A program made the position numbers and the translations under genes. The notes under the pieces were generated by a model, which worked only from the letters and a program-made list of their open reading frames with translations, had not been told where the DNA came from and made no database searches. From the NCBI GenBank assembly GCA_020161435.1, contig JAIUNV010000003.1, positions 186,001 through 250,000 of the forward strand: 64,000 bases of DNA. Direction: 5' to 3'. This document shows, piece after piece, positions 41,056 through 48,984 of the stretch. The stretch is from Bacteroidota bacterium. Its GTDB lineage: Bacteria; Bacteroidota; Bacteroidia; Chitinophagales; Chitinophagaceae. The stretch's first letter is position 1; each line of letters starts with the position of its first letter.

Positions 41056-42099
41056 TCAAGGCTTATACCCCGCTTGCTCAAAAACCTGCCGGGCAGGCAT
41101 TTTCATCAGGTCGGGAAATTTGGTGTCGGGAAATTTGGTCAGGTAGGCGTTCACTATTTTCCGGCCTACAAACAAGGCAATGTAACCCGGAGCACCCTCG
41201 CCCAGCTCCTGGGTTTTGGGACCATCTTTCAGATAGCCTTGGTTGATGAGCGGATCTTTGCTGTAGAGCAAATCGTTTTTCATGAAGAAGTTCCAGATAA
41301 GTGCCTCGTTGGCTTCGCAACCTTTTACCTGCTTGCCGGTGTAACCGAGTTGCAAGCTATCTGCCACATCGGGCAGCAGGCGTTGCAGCAGCGCCATGCG
41401 TTTGCCTTTTTCTACCATGTCTTCCAGCAGCGTCAGGCCTTCGGGCTTGTACGGAAAGGCATCTTCAATCAAATTTTTAGTCGCATTCACCAGCATAGTG
41501 GCGGGGGTAAAACGGCGGGTTTGATAATCGAAAAACACACCGGCCCGTTTGCCTTCGTCGTACACCTGTGCCTGCTCGCCCAAGTGCAACTGCAGGGCAA
41601 TGCCCACGCCATTTTGGGTACGCACATCGCCATAATCGCCAATGGCAAACGGCTCATACGCATCCATGGGACTGATGAACGTGGTGATGACAAAGGGCGA
41701 ATCGGGTTTGTAGCCGGGCACATAATGCTGCAGGTAGCGCAGCACTTCTACCATGTCTTTTTCCAGTTGCGGCAAATGCTGATTGGCCACGCCATTGGCT
41801 ACCTCGTACACGGGTGTATAGCTGCGCAAAAAAGCCGTGATGGCCGCCAGCGCCTGCGGGTCGCCGGGGTTGATGCCGAGCATGGAGCTCAGGTAGTTTT
41901 GTAAAAAACCAGGGTACTGCTGCTGCAATTGGTTGAGGCCGGGCACCAGCTGATTGGTATCCAATGCAAAAAAGGACTGATCAAAACGTTCCGTTTTTAC
42001 ACTGGCCGAAAAAGCGCTGACATCAGGCTTTTGCTGGCCACTGTCACAAGCATACACACCCGCCAGCAGGCTCATCCACAGCATTATTCTTTTTACCAT
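41056..42099 (-). CDS. gldB: GldB-like gliding motility lipoprotein
   Basis: A 347-residue lipoprotein: signal MVKRIMLWMSLLAGVYAC with the acylated Cys at residue 18. The mature N-terminus has the GldB-like pattern VKTERFDQSFFALD...LNQLQQQYPGFLQNYLSSMLG. A hydrolase-like middle contains ISPMDAYEPFAIGDYGDVRT, and the C-terminus ends with VNAYLTKFPDTKFPDLMKMPARQVFEQAGYKP, close to the end of GldB proteins. GldB is needed for gliding/T9SS in Flavobacterium but its activity is unknown. The assignment is by pattern memory, so a related DUF family is possible. ATG 42099 is chosen because it yields the lipobox. Confidence 0.65.
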   Translation of the reverse strand: MVKRIMLWMSLLAGVYACDSGQQKPDVSAFSASVKTERFDQSFFALDTNQLVPGLNQLQQQYPGFLQNYLSSMLGINPGDPQALAAITAFLRSYTPVYEVANGVANQHLPQLEKDMVEVLRYLQHYVPGYKPDSPFVITTFISPMDAYEPFAIGDYGDVRTQNGVGIALQLHLGEQAQVYDEGKRAGVFFDYQTRRFTPATMLVNATKNLIEDAFPYKPEGLTLLEDMVEKGKRMALLQRLLPDVADSLQLGYTGKQVKGCEANEALIWNFFMKNDLLYSKDPLINQGYLKDGPKTQELGEGAPGYIALFVGRKIVNAYLTKFPDTKFPDLMKMPARQVFEQAGYKP

Positions 42100-42162
42100 A
42101 CCGCAAAAGAACGTTGTGTGTTGGAATTTATTGGACAAGGAAAATACAAAGCTGTGGAAAGG

Positions 42163-42795
42163 CTAATACCTGAACTCGAGGATGCGTTCGTCGTGCATCA
42201 TTTTGTCTACCAGGCGCAGGTGGCGTTTTTGCGGGCCTTCAACATACCAGCTGCTTTCTACCGTGCCATTGGCCCGGCGGTGGCTGTTGATTTTGTATTG
42301 CAACTTTGCCGCTTTCAGCATGTTTTCGATGTGCAGCAAATCGCCCTGATGGCTATGTGTAACGAGATAATAGGTCCGTTGCAAATTCACCCGGTCGATA
42401 ATGACTTCGAGCTTGGGCAAAAAAGCCATCACCACAAACACAATACCCGTGGCCAGCAAAGCAAACCATGGATGCCCCGCTCCCACGGCCATGCCCAGGG
42501 CCGCCGTTACCCAAATACTGGCTGCTGTGGTGAGGCCATGTGCACGGTCGTTGCCTTTGAAAATAACACCGGCACCTACAAAACCAATGCCCACCACAAT
42601 GTTGGACGCAATGCGTTCTGGCGCCATGCTACTGCCAATCATGGGGCTGAGCATGGTGTACAAACAGGCCCCAATACTGATGAGCATCATGGTACGAAAA
42701 CCAGCCGACTTGCTGCGGTATTCCCGCTCTGCGCCGATAATGCCGCCTACCAATAAGGCCATCAATAATTGTGACACTTGTTCTCCTGTAATCAT
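42163..42795 (-). CDS. MgtC/SapB family membrane protein
   Basis: A 210-residue inner membrane protein. The N-terminal half has four to five helices and the MgtC signature: LVGGIIGAEREYRSKSAGFRTMMLISIGACL (about 16-46), then NIVVGIGFVGAGVIFKG and LTTAASIWVTAALGMAVGAG. The C-terminal 75 residues form a soluble ACT-like domain. MgtC proteins affect survival under low Mg2+ and modulate ATP synthase in some pathogens; the role in free-living Bacteroidota is open. It shares a 103-bp divergent promoter region with nadE, where a TACCTTTA box faces this gene. Confidence 0.9.
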   Translation of the reverse strand: MITGEQVSQLLMALLVGGIIGAEREYRSKSAGFRTMMLISIGACLYTMLSPMIGSSMAPERIASNIVVGIGFVGAGVIFKGNDRAHGLTTAASIWVTAALGMAVGAGHPWFALLATGIVFVVMAFLPKLEVIIDRVNLQRTYYLVTHSHQGDLLHIENMLKAAKLQYKINSHRRANGTVESSWYVEGPQKRHLRLVDKMMHDERILEFRY

Positions 42796-42898
42796 GGCGC
42801 CAATCGTTGTTGCTGCTTAAAGGTAGCACTACCCGGCCAATGACTGCATCTTGCTACCTTAGCGGCCTATCTTTCAAAAGCATTCATTTGTTGTATTT

Positions 42899-44581
42899 AT
42901 GAAAATCGCCATCGCCCAACAGAACTATCACATCGGCAATTTTGCCCGCAATACGCAGCACATTATTGAGGCCATTGAAACAGCCAAAGCTGCAGGCGCA
43001 GACCTCGTTCTGTTTAGCGAACTCAGCATCTGTGGCTACCCCGCCCGTGACTTTCTGGAGTTTGATGATTTCATTCATCAATGCCAACAATCACTCTCGC
43101 AGATTGCTGCACATTGCAACAGCATAGCTGCACTGGTGGGTGCCCCCGAACGCAACCCCAACCTTAAAGGCAAAGACCTTTTCAATACAGCTTACTTTTT
43201 ATACGAAGGAAAAGTGCAGCAGGCCATTCATAAAACGTTGCTGCCTACCTACGATGTTTTTGATGAGAACCGCTACTTTGAACCAGCTTACGAATGGAAC
43301 ATTGTACATTTCAAAGGCAGGAAGCTGGCAGTCACCATTTGTGAAGACATCTGGAACCTCGGCGACAATCCGCTGTACCGCATTTGCCCCATGGATGAGC
43401 TGATGAAACAGCAACCCGATGTAATGCTCAACCTCAGTGCTTCACCATTCGATTACACGCATGATGAAGACCGCAAAGCCACCATTAAAGCCAATGTGCA
43501 GAAGTACAAGCTGCCCATGTTTTACTGCAATGCCGTAGGCAGCCAAACCGAGATTGTGTTTGATGGCGCCAGCCTCGTGTTTGATAAGGATGCCAACCTC
43601 TGTGGCCAGCTGCCGATGTTTACCGAATCGCTGCAATACTTTACCCTGCGGGAAGATGGTAGCATAGATGCCCCCATACTGGAACCTGCCAGCCGGGTGC
43701 CCGATAAAGAACTGACACCGCATGGCCTGGAAGCCGAACTGAACATTGCACAAATACACGATGCGATTATCCTCGGCATTCAGGATTATTTTGGCAAGAT
43801 GGGTTTTCAACAAGCCATTGTGGCCAGCAGCGGTGGTATTGACAGTGCGGTTACACTGGCACTGGCCGTACGGGCATTGGGTGCGGCCAATGTGCGGGCC
43901 ATCCTCATGCCCTCGCAGTACAGCACCGGCCACAGTGTAGACGATGCCGTGCAGCTGAGCCGCAACCTGCAGAACCCTTACGATATTGTTCCCATTAAAA
44001 ACATTTTCGATCAGTTTACAACAGAGTTGCACCCCTTGTTTGGCAACCTGCCGTTTAATGTAGCAGAAGAAAACATCCAAAGCCGGGTGCGGGGCAATCT
44101 GGTGATGGCCATTGCCAATAAGTTTAACTACATACTGCTCAACACCAGCAACAAAAGTGAACTGAGCACCGGCTACGGCACCCTCTACGGCGATATGGCC
44201 GGTGGCTTGGGCGTACTGGGCGATTGCTACAAACTGCAGGTGTATGCACTGGCCCGCTACATCAATAAGGATGGAGAAGTGATTCCGGAAAACATCATTA
44301 CCAAACCACCGAGTGCTGAGCTGCGCCCCGGCCAAAAAGACAGCGACAGCCTGCCGGAATACGATGTGTTCGACCCGCTGCTGTACCAGTATATCGAACG
44401 CAGACAGGGGCCAAACGAAATAAAAGCGATGGGCTTTGATGCGGCACTGGTAGACCGGGTGCTGCGCATGGTAAACATCAACGAATACAAACGCAATCAG
44501 TTTTGCCCCATCATACGGGTAAGCCCCAAGGCCTTTGGTGTAGGAAGAAGGATGCCGATAGTGGGGAAATATTTAAGCTGA
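42899..44581 (+). CDS. nadE: Glutamine-dependent NAD+ synthetase
   Basis: The last step of NAD+ synthesis: nicotinic acid adenine dinucleotide is amidated with ammonia drawn from glutamine. The 560-residue protein joins an N-terminal nitrilase-type glutaminase (LFSELSICGYPARDFLE with the catalytic Glu near 41, HKTLLPTYDVFDE with the Lys near 113, and AVTICEDIWN with the Cys near 148) to a C-terminal synthetase with the P-loop SSGGIDSAVTLALA (about 311-324) and SNKSELSTGYGTLYGDMAGG. This fused form is typical of Bacteroidota. It is divergent from mgtC. Repeats of the gggacgcggat type follow its stop. Confidence 0.95.
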   Translation: MKIAIAQQNYHIGNFARNTQHIIEAIETAKAAGADLVLFSELSICGYPARDFLEFDDFIHQCQQSLSQIAAHCNSIAALVGAPERNPNLKGKDLFNTAYFLYEGKVQQAIHKTLLPTYDVFDENRYFEPAYEWNIVHFKGRKLAVTICEDIWNLGDNPLYRICPMDELMKQQPDVMLNLSASPFDYTHDEDRKATIKANVQKYKLPMFYCNAVGSQTEIVFDGASLVFDKDANLCGQLPMFTESLQYFTLREDGSIDAPILEPASRVPDKELTPHGLEAELNIAQIHDAIILGIQDYFGKMGFQQAIVASSGGIDSAVTLALAVRALGAANVRAILMPSQYSTGHSVDDAVQLSRNLQNPYDIVPIKNIFDQFTTELHPLFGNLPFNVAEENIQSRVRGNLVMAIANKFNYILLNTSNKSELSTGYGTLYGDMAGGLGVLGDCYKLQVYALARYINKDGEVIPENIITKPPSAELRPGQKDSDSLPEYDVFDPLLYQYIERRQGPNEIKAMGFDAALVDRVLRMVNINEYKRNQFCPIIRVSPKAFGVGRRMPIVGKYLS

Positions 44582-44584
44582 TTT

Positions 44585-44640
44585 TTGGGACGCGGATTTA
44601 TTGGGACGCGGATGGGAAGGATGGAAGAAGGATTTTCGCG
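44585..44640 (+). repeat. 'ttgggacgcggat' direct repeat after nadE
   Basis: The 13-nt word occurs at 44585-44597 and 44601-44613 (16-nt period), followed by ggattttcgcggagat. It is related to 14101-14160 and marks the left edge of the A+T-rich islet. Confidence 0.5.
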
Positions 44641-44764
44641 GAGATACATTGGTTGCTCTTCGATTGTTGGACTGAAGAATCCCTTTCATAAATGTGATTA
44701 CAGTGATTGTGAGATTACCTTTTACATTTACTATTAGAGTTGTACTTTGTATAAAATTCTATCC

Positions 44765-45034
44765 ATGCTTTTACTCACCCTTTCTGTTTGGAACACTCTT
44801 GGCATTATCGCAGTTATTGCATTAGTTATTTCCTTCTTTAAAGCGAAAAATGCTGTTTGGGGAACAGCAACACTTGGCTTAGTTGTTGCACTTATTATTG
44901 GAATAATTGGCTGGCTCAAAAACTCCAAGTTCAACTGGGAAGGATTCAAGCAAGTGATGATTATTGCAATACTAGTTGGTGTAATTTTTGAACTGTTGAG
45001 TATGGTTTCAAAACGAAAAAAAAGTATTGATTAA
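44765..45034 (+). CDS. Small membrane protein in an A+T-rich islet
   Basis: An 89-residue protein with three predicted membrane segments: about 4-26 (SVWNTLGIIAVIALVISFF), about 32-52 (GTATLGLVVALIIGIIGWL) and about 62-80 (VMIIAILVGVIFELL), and a basic C-terminus (SKRKKSID). No family is recognised. The frame opens at TTG 44747, but ATG 44765 is the more usual start. Codon use is more A+T-rich than in nadE, as in the following AlbA_2 gene, which begins 109 nt later. Whether the two are co-transcribed is unknown. Confidence 0.55.
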   Translation: MLLLTLSVWNTLGIIAVIALVISFFKAKNAVWGTATLGLVVALIIGIIGWLKNSKFNWEGFKQVMIIAILVGVIFELLSMVSKRKKSID

Positions 45035-45143
45035 TGGTCAGAAGGACAGCCGCTTTCGAGAATGTGAATTCAGATTGAGAAGAATTAATGAATCCAGTCT
45101 GTATATGAAATTTTGAGTTTAGAAAATGAACAGCAATTAACCA

Positions 45144-46181
45144 ATGAATTATTCACTTTCATATTTTGGCAAGTCCATTGACGAAGTTTCTGTTGAGGAT
45201 ATAATAAGCTTCTTTAATGAGCCGAGAGAAGAATCGACTAAAATTGAGTTTAAATCTTTTTCCAATACTTATGGCAATTTCAATCAAAATCTAGACGGGA
45301 TAATTAGAGGTATTTGTGCCATGCTAAACTCCGAAGGTGGCATCATAATTTGGGGCGCCCCAGAAGGACACATTGAGCCCAAACGAAAGGAGAAGGTATT
45401 TCAAGGAAAATTAGCTGCTGTAACTGAATACAAGTCGAAAGATTGGCTGATAAGTAAAATCTCGGATTCCATCACTCCTCTACCAACTGGAATAAAAGTT
45501 TCTATATTGAAACATGACAACTTGTTTGTTTATGTCTTCGAAATACAGCAGAGCACATATCCCCCTCATCAATTTAAGCATACCTATTTTGCAAGATTAG
45601 ATGGCCAATCTAAGCCTGCTCCACATTACCTTATAAATGCTCTATTTAAAAAGGTAACATTCCCGCAAATTGAAGGGTATCTCAAAATAGATAATATTCA
45701 ATATGATCATTCGATTTTCATTTTAGAGGTCGGTATTGTATTGTTTAACTTTACGCCTCTACAAAACGAAGAAACAGTTGTTTTCAAACTATTGTGTTCT
45801 CAAGGAGTATTCGAAGCATCTCAGGATTTAAATATTTTAAATAGATATACTGAAGATGGGCACCAATATGTATCTGATGATGACATAAAGATATTGCATT
45901 ATGGAGAGCCTTATTATCATTCTGAAAGAATTATACTCAATAAAAAGGACTTGATTGAGAAATACAACAATGAGGTTGATTTACTTCTTTCTTTTGGAGG
46001 AAAGAATTCGCCGATAAAAACATCAGACTATACACTTGATTTCAATCGAATAAAAATTGGTCATCAAAATAACCCAAATGAAATAATTTCTCGTAAGGAT
46101 GAAAATGTAATGCTTGTAGATAGGCAATTAGCATTAGGAACCACAAGAGAATCTGCTATAAAAGCTATACTAGGACGTTAG
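45144..46181 (+). CDS. AlbA_2 (Schlafen-like) domain protein, A+T-rich
   Basis: A 345-residue protein with an N-terminal AlbA_2/AAA_4-type nucleic-acid-binding domain (about 20-165): ESTKIEFKSFS matches the conserved E-x-K motif, and GIIRGICAMLNSEGGIIIWGAPEG matches the 'afaNt.GG.iiiG' segment; the PPHQFKHTYFARLDGQSKPA segment resembles the family's R-x-G end. The rest (165-345) is unrecognised and lacks an ATPase motif. Base composition and codon use are clearly more A+T-rich than in neighbours, suggesting recent transfer. AlbA_2 proteins include putative regulators and some anti-phage proteins; a defence role is only a possibility. No HTH is obvious. Confidence 0.72.
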   Translation: MNYSLSYFGKSIDEVSVEDIISFFNEPREESTKIEFKSFSNTYGNFNQNLDGIIRGICAMLNSEGGIIIWGAPEGHIEPKRKEKVFQGKLAAVTEYKSKDWLISKISDSITPLPTGIKVSILKHDNLFVYVFEIQQSTYPPHQFKHTYFARLDGQSKPAPHYLINALFKKVTFPQIEGYLKIDNIQYDHSIFILEVGIVLFNFTPLQNEETVVFKLLCSQGVFEASQDLNILNRYTEDGHQYVSDDDIKILHYGEPYYHSERIILNKKDLIEKYNNEVDLLLSFGGKNSPIKTSDYTLDFNRIKIGHQNNPNEIISRKDENVMLVDRQLALGTTRESAIKAILGR

Positions 46182-46198
46182 GACTATAACTCCGCTTT

Positions 46199-46258
46199 GG
46201 TTCGTCGCTCACGAACCATTGAAACAATCCTCCGCTCTTCGCCATTTGCAATGGCGAA
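46199..46258. other. Two tandem stem-loops after the AlbA_2 gene
   Basis: ggttcgt-cgctc-acgaacc (46199-46217) and ttcgccatt-tgc-aatggcgaa (46238-46258) are perfect hairpins of 7 and 9 bp without T-tracts. They lie at the right edge of the A+T-rich islet, followed by the terminator at 46277-46317. Confidence 0.5.
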
Positions 46259-46276
46259 ACCGTACTCATCAAAAAA

Positions 46277-46317
46277 ACACACGCTGCCCGGTAACCGCAT
46301 TACCAAACAGCGTGTGT
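46277..46317 (-). terminator. Terminator of the 87-residue orphan gene
   Basis: On the minus strand a 10-bp outer stem (acacacgctg / cagcgtgtgt) with an inner ggtaa/ttacc stem is followed by a run of seven T residues. Confidence 0.85.
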
Positions 46318-46339
46318 TGTAAAAGTGCATGTTGAGTAA

Positions 46340-46603
46340 CTACAAAGTCGCCAACACTTCCAGGGCTTTCTTTCTGTAATCTTCTGTAGATGGATACGTA
46401 CCGTTGGTCGTCTTATACGTCTTCAGGTAGTTGTTCATTTTAATGTAGAAGTTCTGATGCGTAAAGTAGAGCGGCATTTTGGTACCGCTTTCATTGATGA
46501 GTGACATCTGCTTCGATACGCCGTTTTCATACTCGTTGTTGTACAGCTGCATCATCTGGCCTATTTCATGTTGGTTTCCTTTTGGCACAATGCTGCATTC
46601 CAT
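46340..46603 (-). CDS. Uncharacterised 87-residue protein
   Basis: The sequence has no recognised family. It begins MECSIVPKGNQHEIGQMMQLYNNEYENG and shows a hydrophilic, probably helical profile with several Tyr and Asn; there is no signal peptide or membrane helix. Support for a real gene comes from its own strong rho-independent terminator 23 nt downstream and an ordinary ATG start. It is divergent from the cupin gene (72-bp gap). It could be a lineage-restricted small cytoplasmic protein. Confidence 0.5.
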   Translation of the reverse strand: MECSIVPKGNQHEIGQMMQLYNNEYENGVSKQMSLINESGTKMPLYFTHQNFYIKMNNYLKTYKTTNGTYPSTEDYRKKALEVLATL

Positions 46604-46674
46604 CTTCTTTTATGATTGAAAGCACAATACAGCCACGCAGCGGTTGGTAATTTTATCGTTGAAAAACACTCAAT

Positions 46675-47004
46675 ATGAAATCAACCACTGACAATACCGC
46701 TCAGCCATTTATAGCTGCTCAACACATTGACTATGCCAGCGGAGCTGTGGTAAGTAAAACGATACTGAAAAATGCAGCCGGCAACATTTCATTATTTGCC
46801 TTTGATGCCGGCGAAGGCCTGGCAGAACACAGCTCACCCCATGCCGCATTAGTGCAGCTACTGGATGGTGAAGCCGAAATTACCATCGGAACAACGGCAT
46901 ACACATTGCAAAGCGGCCAATGCCTGCTGATGCCCGCCAACATTCCACATTCGCTAAAAGCTACACAAGCTTTTAAAATGATGCTGACCATGATAAAAGG
47001 ATGA
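46675..47004 (+). CDS. Cupin domain protein
   Basis: A 109-residue single cupin fold. Motif 1 is represented by GEGLAEHSSPHAALVQLLDGEAEITIG (about 43-69), with His residues at the usual metal positions (EHSSPH). Motif 2 is SGQCLLMPANIPHSLKA (about 81-97), with the conserved second-motif His. The family includes enzymes, regulators and binding proteins, so no reaction can be named. It stands alone between the orphan gene and the Rnk-like gene. Confidence 0.85.
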   Translation: MKSTTDNTAQPFIAAQHIDYASGAVVSKTILKNAAGNISLFAFDAGEGLAEHSSPHAALVQLLDGEAEITIGTTAYTLQSGQCLLMPANIPHSLKATQAFKMMLTMIKG

Positions 47005-47290
47005 CATTGCTGTGACAATCTTTTTGTACCATTAAGGTTTGGCCGAAAAGTATGCTTCGCTTCGTCATGCTTTAGTCATTATTTGCTGCCACCTATTTAT
47101 GGCAGCTATTGCTCCCATCCTTTAACAACACCTGCACTAAAGATATTACTATATTTGTCATCCATGAATTTGCGCCTCCGATATATCCTCGTCTTTCTCG
47201 TGTAATTACCTGCCGGCCAATCGTTGTCGAGCCGTTGGGTAAGGCGCTTCCTGCTACTATTTTTTTACAGACACATAAACCATTGCTATC

Positions 47291-47671
47291 ATGAAAACTG
47301 ATACAAATCCAGTTATTCTTTGCGAAGAAGATTACAACAAACTGTCGCACATCCTCAACCTGCAAACGGTAGCTGCAGATGAAATGACCCTTGCCTACGA
47401 AGTAAGCCGGGCCATTGTAGTAAAAAACAATGCATTTCCGAACAACACTATCCGTATTGGCTCACACATAACCGTATTGGATATGGACACCAGCAAGGAA
47501 AAAGACTTTCAGATTGTAATGCCTGGCGAAGCGGATGTGAAAGCACAAAAAATATCGGTATTGTCGCCCATGGCCGCAGCCATCATCGGGTTTAGAGCCG
47601 GTGAAGAGGTAACCTGGAAAATGCCATCCGGACTAAAAAAACTGAAGATAGTTGCTGTAGAAAACCACTGA
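47291..47671 (+). CDS. GreA/GreB C-terminal-like (Rnk-type) protein
   Basis: A 126-residue protein with a short N-terminal helical region (LCEEDYNKLSHIL) and a GreA/GreB C-terminal FKBP-like domain: IRIGSHITVLDMDTSKEKDFQIVMPGEADVKAQKISVLSPMAAAIIGFRAGEEVTW is the standard motif (about 54-110). Without the long coiled coil of GreA it resembles Rnk, which binds RNA polymerase near the secondary channel. The precise activity in Bacteroidota is unknown. It starts from ATG 47291, preceded by a 286-bp region containing one small hairpin (gctgcca / tggcagc, 47085-47106). A strong terminator follows. Confidence 0.85.
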   Translation: MKTDTNPVILCEEDYNKLSHILNLQTVAADEMTLAYEVSRAIVVKNNAFPNNTIRIGSHITVLDMDTSKEKDFQIVMPGEADVKAQKISVLSPMAAAIIGFRAGEEVTWKMPSGLKKLKIVAVENH

Positions 47672-47698
47672 TACATGTTGAGCTACCGCTACCTGCAT

Positions 47699-47737
47699 AG
47701 CCGTGATAACGCACTTGTTATCACGGCTATTTTTTTT
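47699..47737 (+). terminator. Terminator of the Rnk-like gene
   Basis: A 12-bp perfect stem (agccgtgataac / gttatcacggct) with a gcactt loop is followed by a-T8. Confidence 0.93.
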
Positions 47738-47895
47738 CCACTTCTGCTACGCCAGCACATAGGGCAAATTGTTCCTTGTACAAATCTCGTGTATATTGTA
47801 TTTTACTTGCAGCCCTCTGGTACAAGCCCACATTTCCCGTTGCTGCAAAAATAATTTCCAATTTCAACTATTCTCCTCACTCAAAACTCTTGCGT

Positions 47896-48864
47896 ATGAA
47901 ACTGCTTTTCACCAGCTCACTTCTTCTGTGTATCTACGCCGCATTGTCGCAAAATGTAGGTATAGGCACCAGCACCCCTACCCGTTTGTTATCTGTAAAT
48001 GGCACCATTCTGGTAGATGCCGGCAATATGAATACCGGTGCCGGCGATAGTGCCAGCTTAAGGTTTGGCACCAATGGTATGGCAGCTATTTCCAGCAATA
48101 AAGGAGTAGCAGGTGTAAATACAAACGGCTTAGATTTTTGGACCAACAATAACCGAAGAATGATTATTAATACCAGCGGTTTTGTAGGTATCAACAACAC
48201 AGCACCCAGCTACCGGCTCGATGTGGGCGGCGCCATTCATGCTACCAGTAGTATATATACAGATGCCAGTGCAATTATATCTGGCGGTGCGTCCATTGCA
48301 GGTATAACTACAATTGGGGGCAACACTTATTTGAACAGCTCTGCTTTTGTAGCCGACTACATGGGCATTGGCACCAACTTTAGCAGTACCTACAGATTGA
48401 ATGTAAATGGCAATGCTCTCATAGGCACCAACCTTGGTGTAAACGGCAGCATACGGGTAGATGGTGCTGCCAACCTCAACAGTACACTTACGGTAGATGG
48501 CAAACTAACCAGTGAAGGAAGGGCCATTATGCTCAGCAACTCTGGCACCACATTGCGGTCAGGTTTTTCTAGTGGCGCATTTACCGTTTCACTAAATGCA
48601 GGCCAAGTTGCAGACGTTGCTTTTATTGTGCCCACTTTTGCAGGCAACAACAACAATGTGCGGATAATGGTAGCGCAACTGGTGCCCGGTACAGGTGCGA
48701 GTAATTGGGGAGCCGTAGTATTTACACCACACAGCATTGACCCTTCAGATGCTGGTTATAGCAATCAAAGCACTGTGAGAATACGCATGCAAAACGCTAG
48801 CAGCGCCTTAGCTAATCTTGGCACCAATGCGGTGCTGCATTTATTTACAGTTGTAACGCACTAA
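47896..48864 (+). CDS. Secreted tail-fibre-like repetitive protein
   Basis: A 322-residue protein with a signal peptide (MKLLFTSSLLLCIYAALSQ). It begins NVGIGTSTPTRLLSVNGTILVDAG, a phrase found at the start of many Bacteroidota secreted proteins with phage-fibre-like trimeric beta architecture. The repeat-like units RLDVGGAIHATSS, RLNVNGNALIGTN and SIRVDGAANLNSTLTVDGKLTSEG follow, each a glycine-terminated beta turn. There is no T9SS sorting domain and no S74 peptidase domain. The terminal 100 residues form a beta-rich knob. The frame opens at TTG 47776, but ATG 47896 gives the signal peptide. Surface adhesion is a guess. Confidence 0.65.
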   Translation: MKLLFTSSLLLCIYAALSQNVGIGTSTPTRLLSVNGTILVDAGNMNTGAGDSASLRFGTNGMAAISSNKGVAGVNTNGLDFWTNNNRRMIINTSGFVGINNTAPSYRLDVGGAIHATSSIYTDASAIISGGASIAGITTIGGNTYLNSSAFVADYMGIGTNFSSTYRLNVNGNALIGTNLGVNGSIRVDGAANLNSTLTVDGKLTSEGRAIMLSNSGTTLRSGFSSGAFTVSLNAGQVADVAFIVPTFAGNNNNVRIMVAQLVPGTGASNWGAVVFTPHSIDPSDAGYSNQSTVRIRMQNASSALANLGTNAVLHLFTVVTH

Positions 48865-48984
48865 TAAGTATAGCTGCGCTTCACTTTTTTCATCCAGGTT
48901 TCATACAAATTTTACCCCAACAAAAACCCATATTTCAAACAGCAGTAATCACCGTTCGTTATCTTAGACTCATTGGTTGAATAA

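Noticed and set aside
46199..46217. ggttcg...cgaacc stem as a tRNA T-arm
   Set aside because: No acceptor, D or anticodon arms can be folded around it.
47085..47106. Hairpin gctgcca/tggcagc as terminator of the cupin gene
   Set aside because: No T-tract follows and it is 80 nt after the stop.
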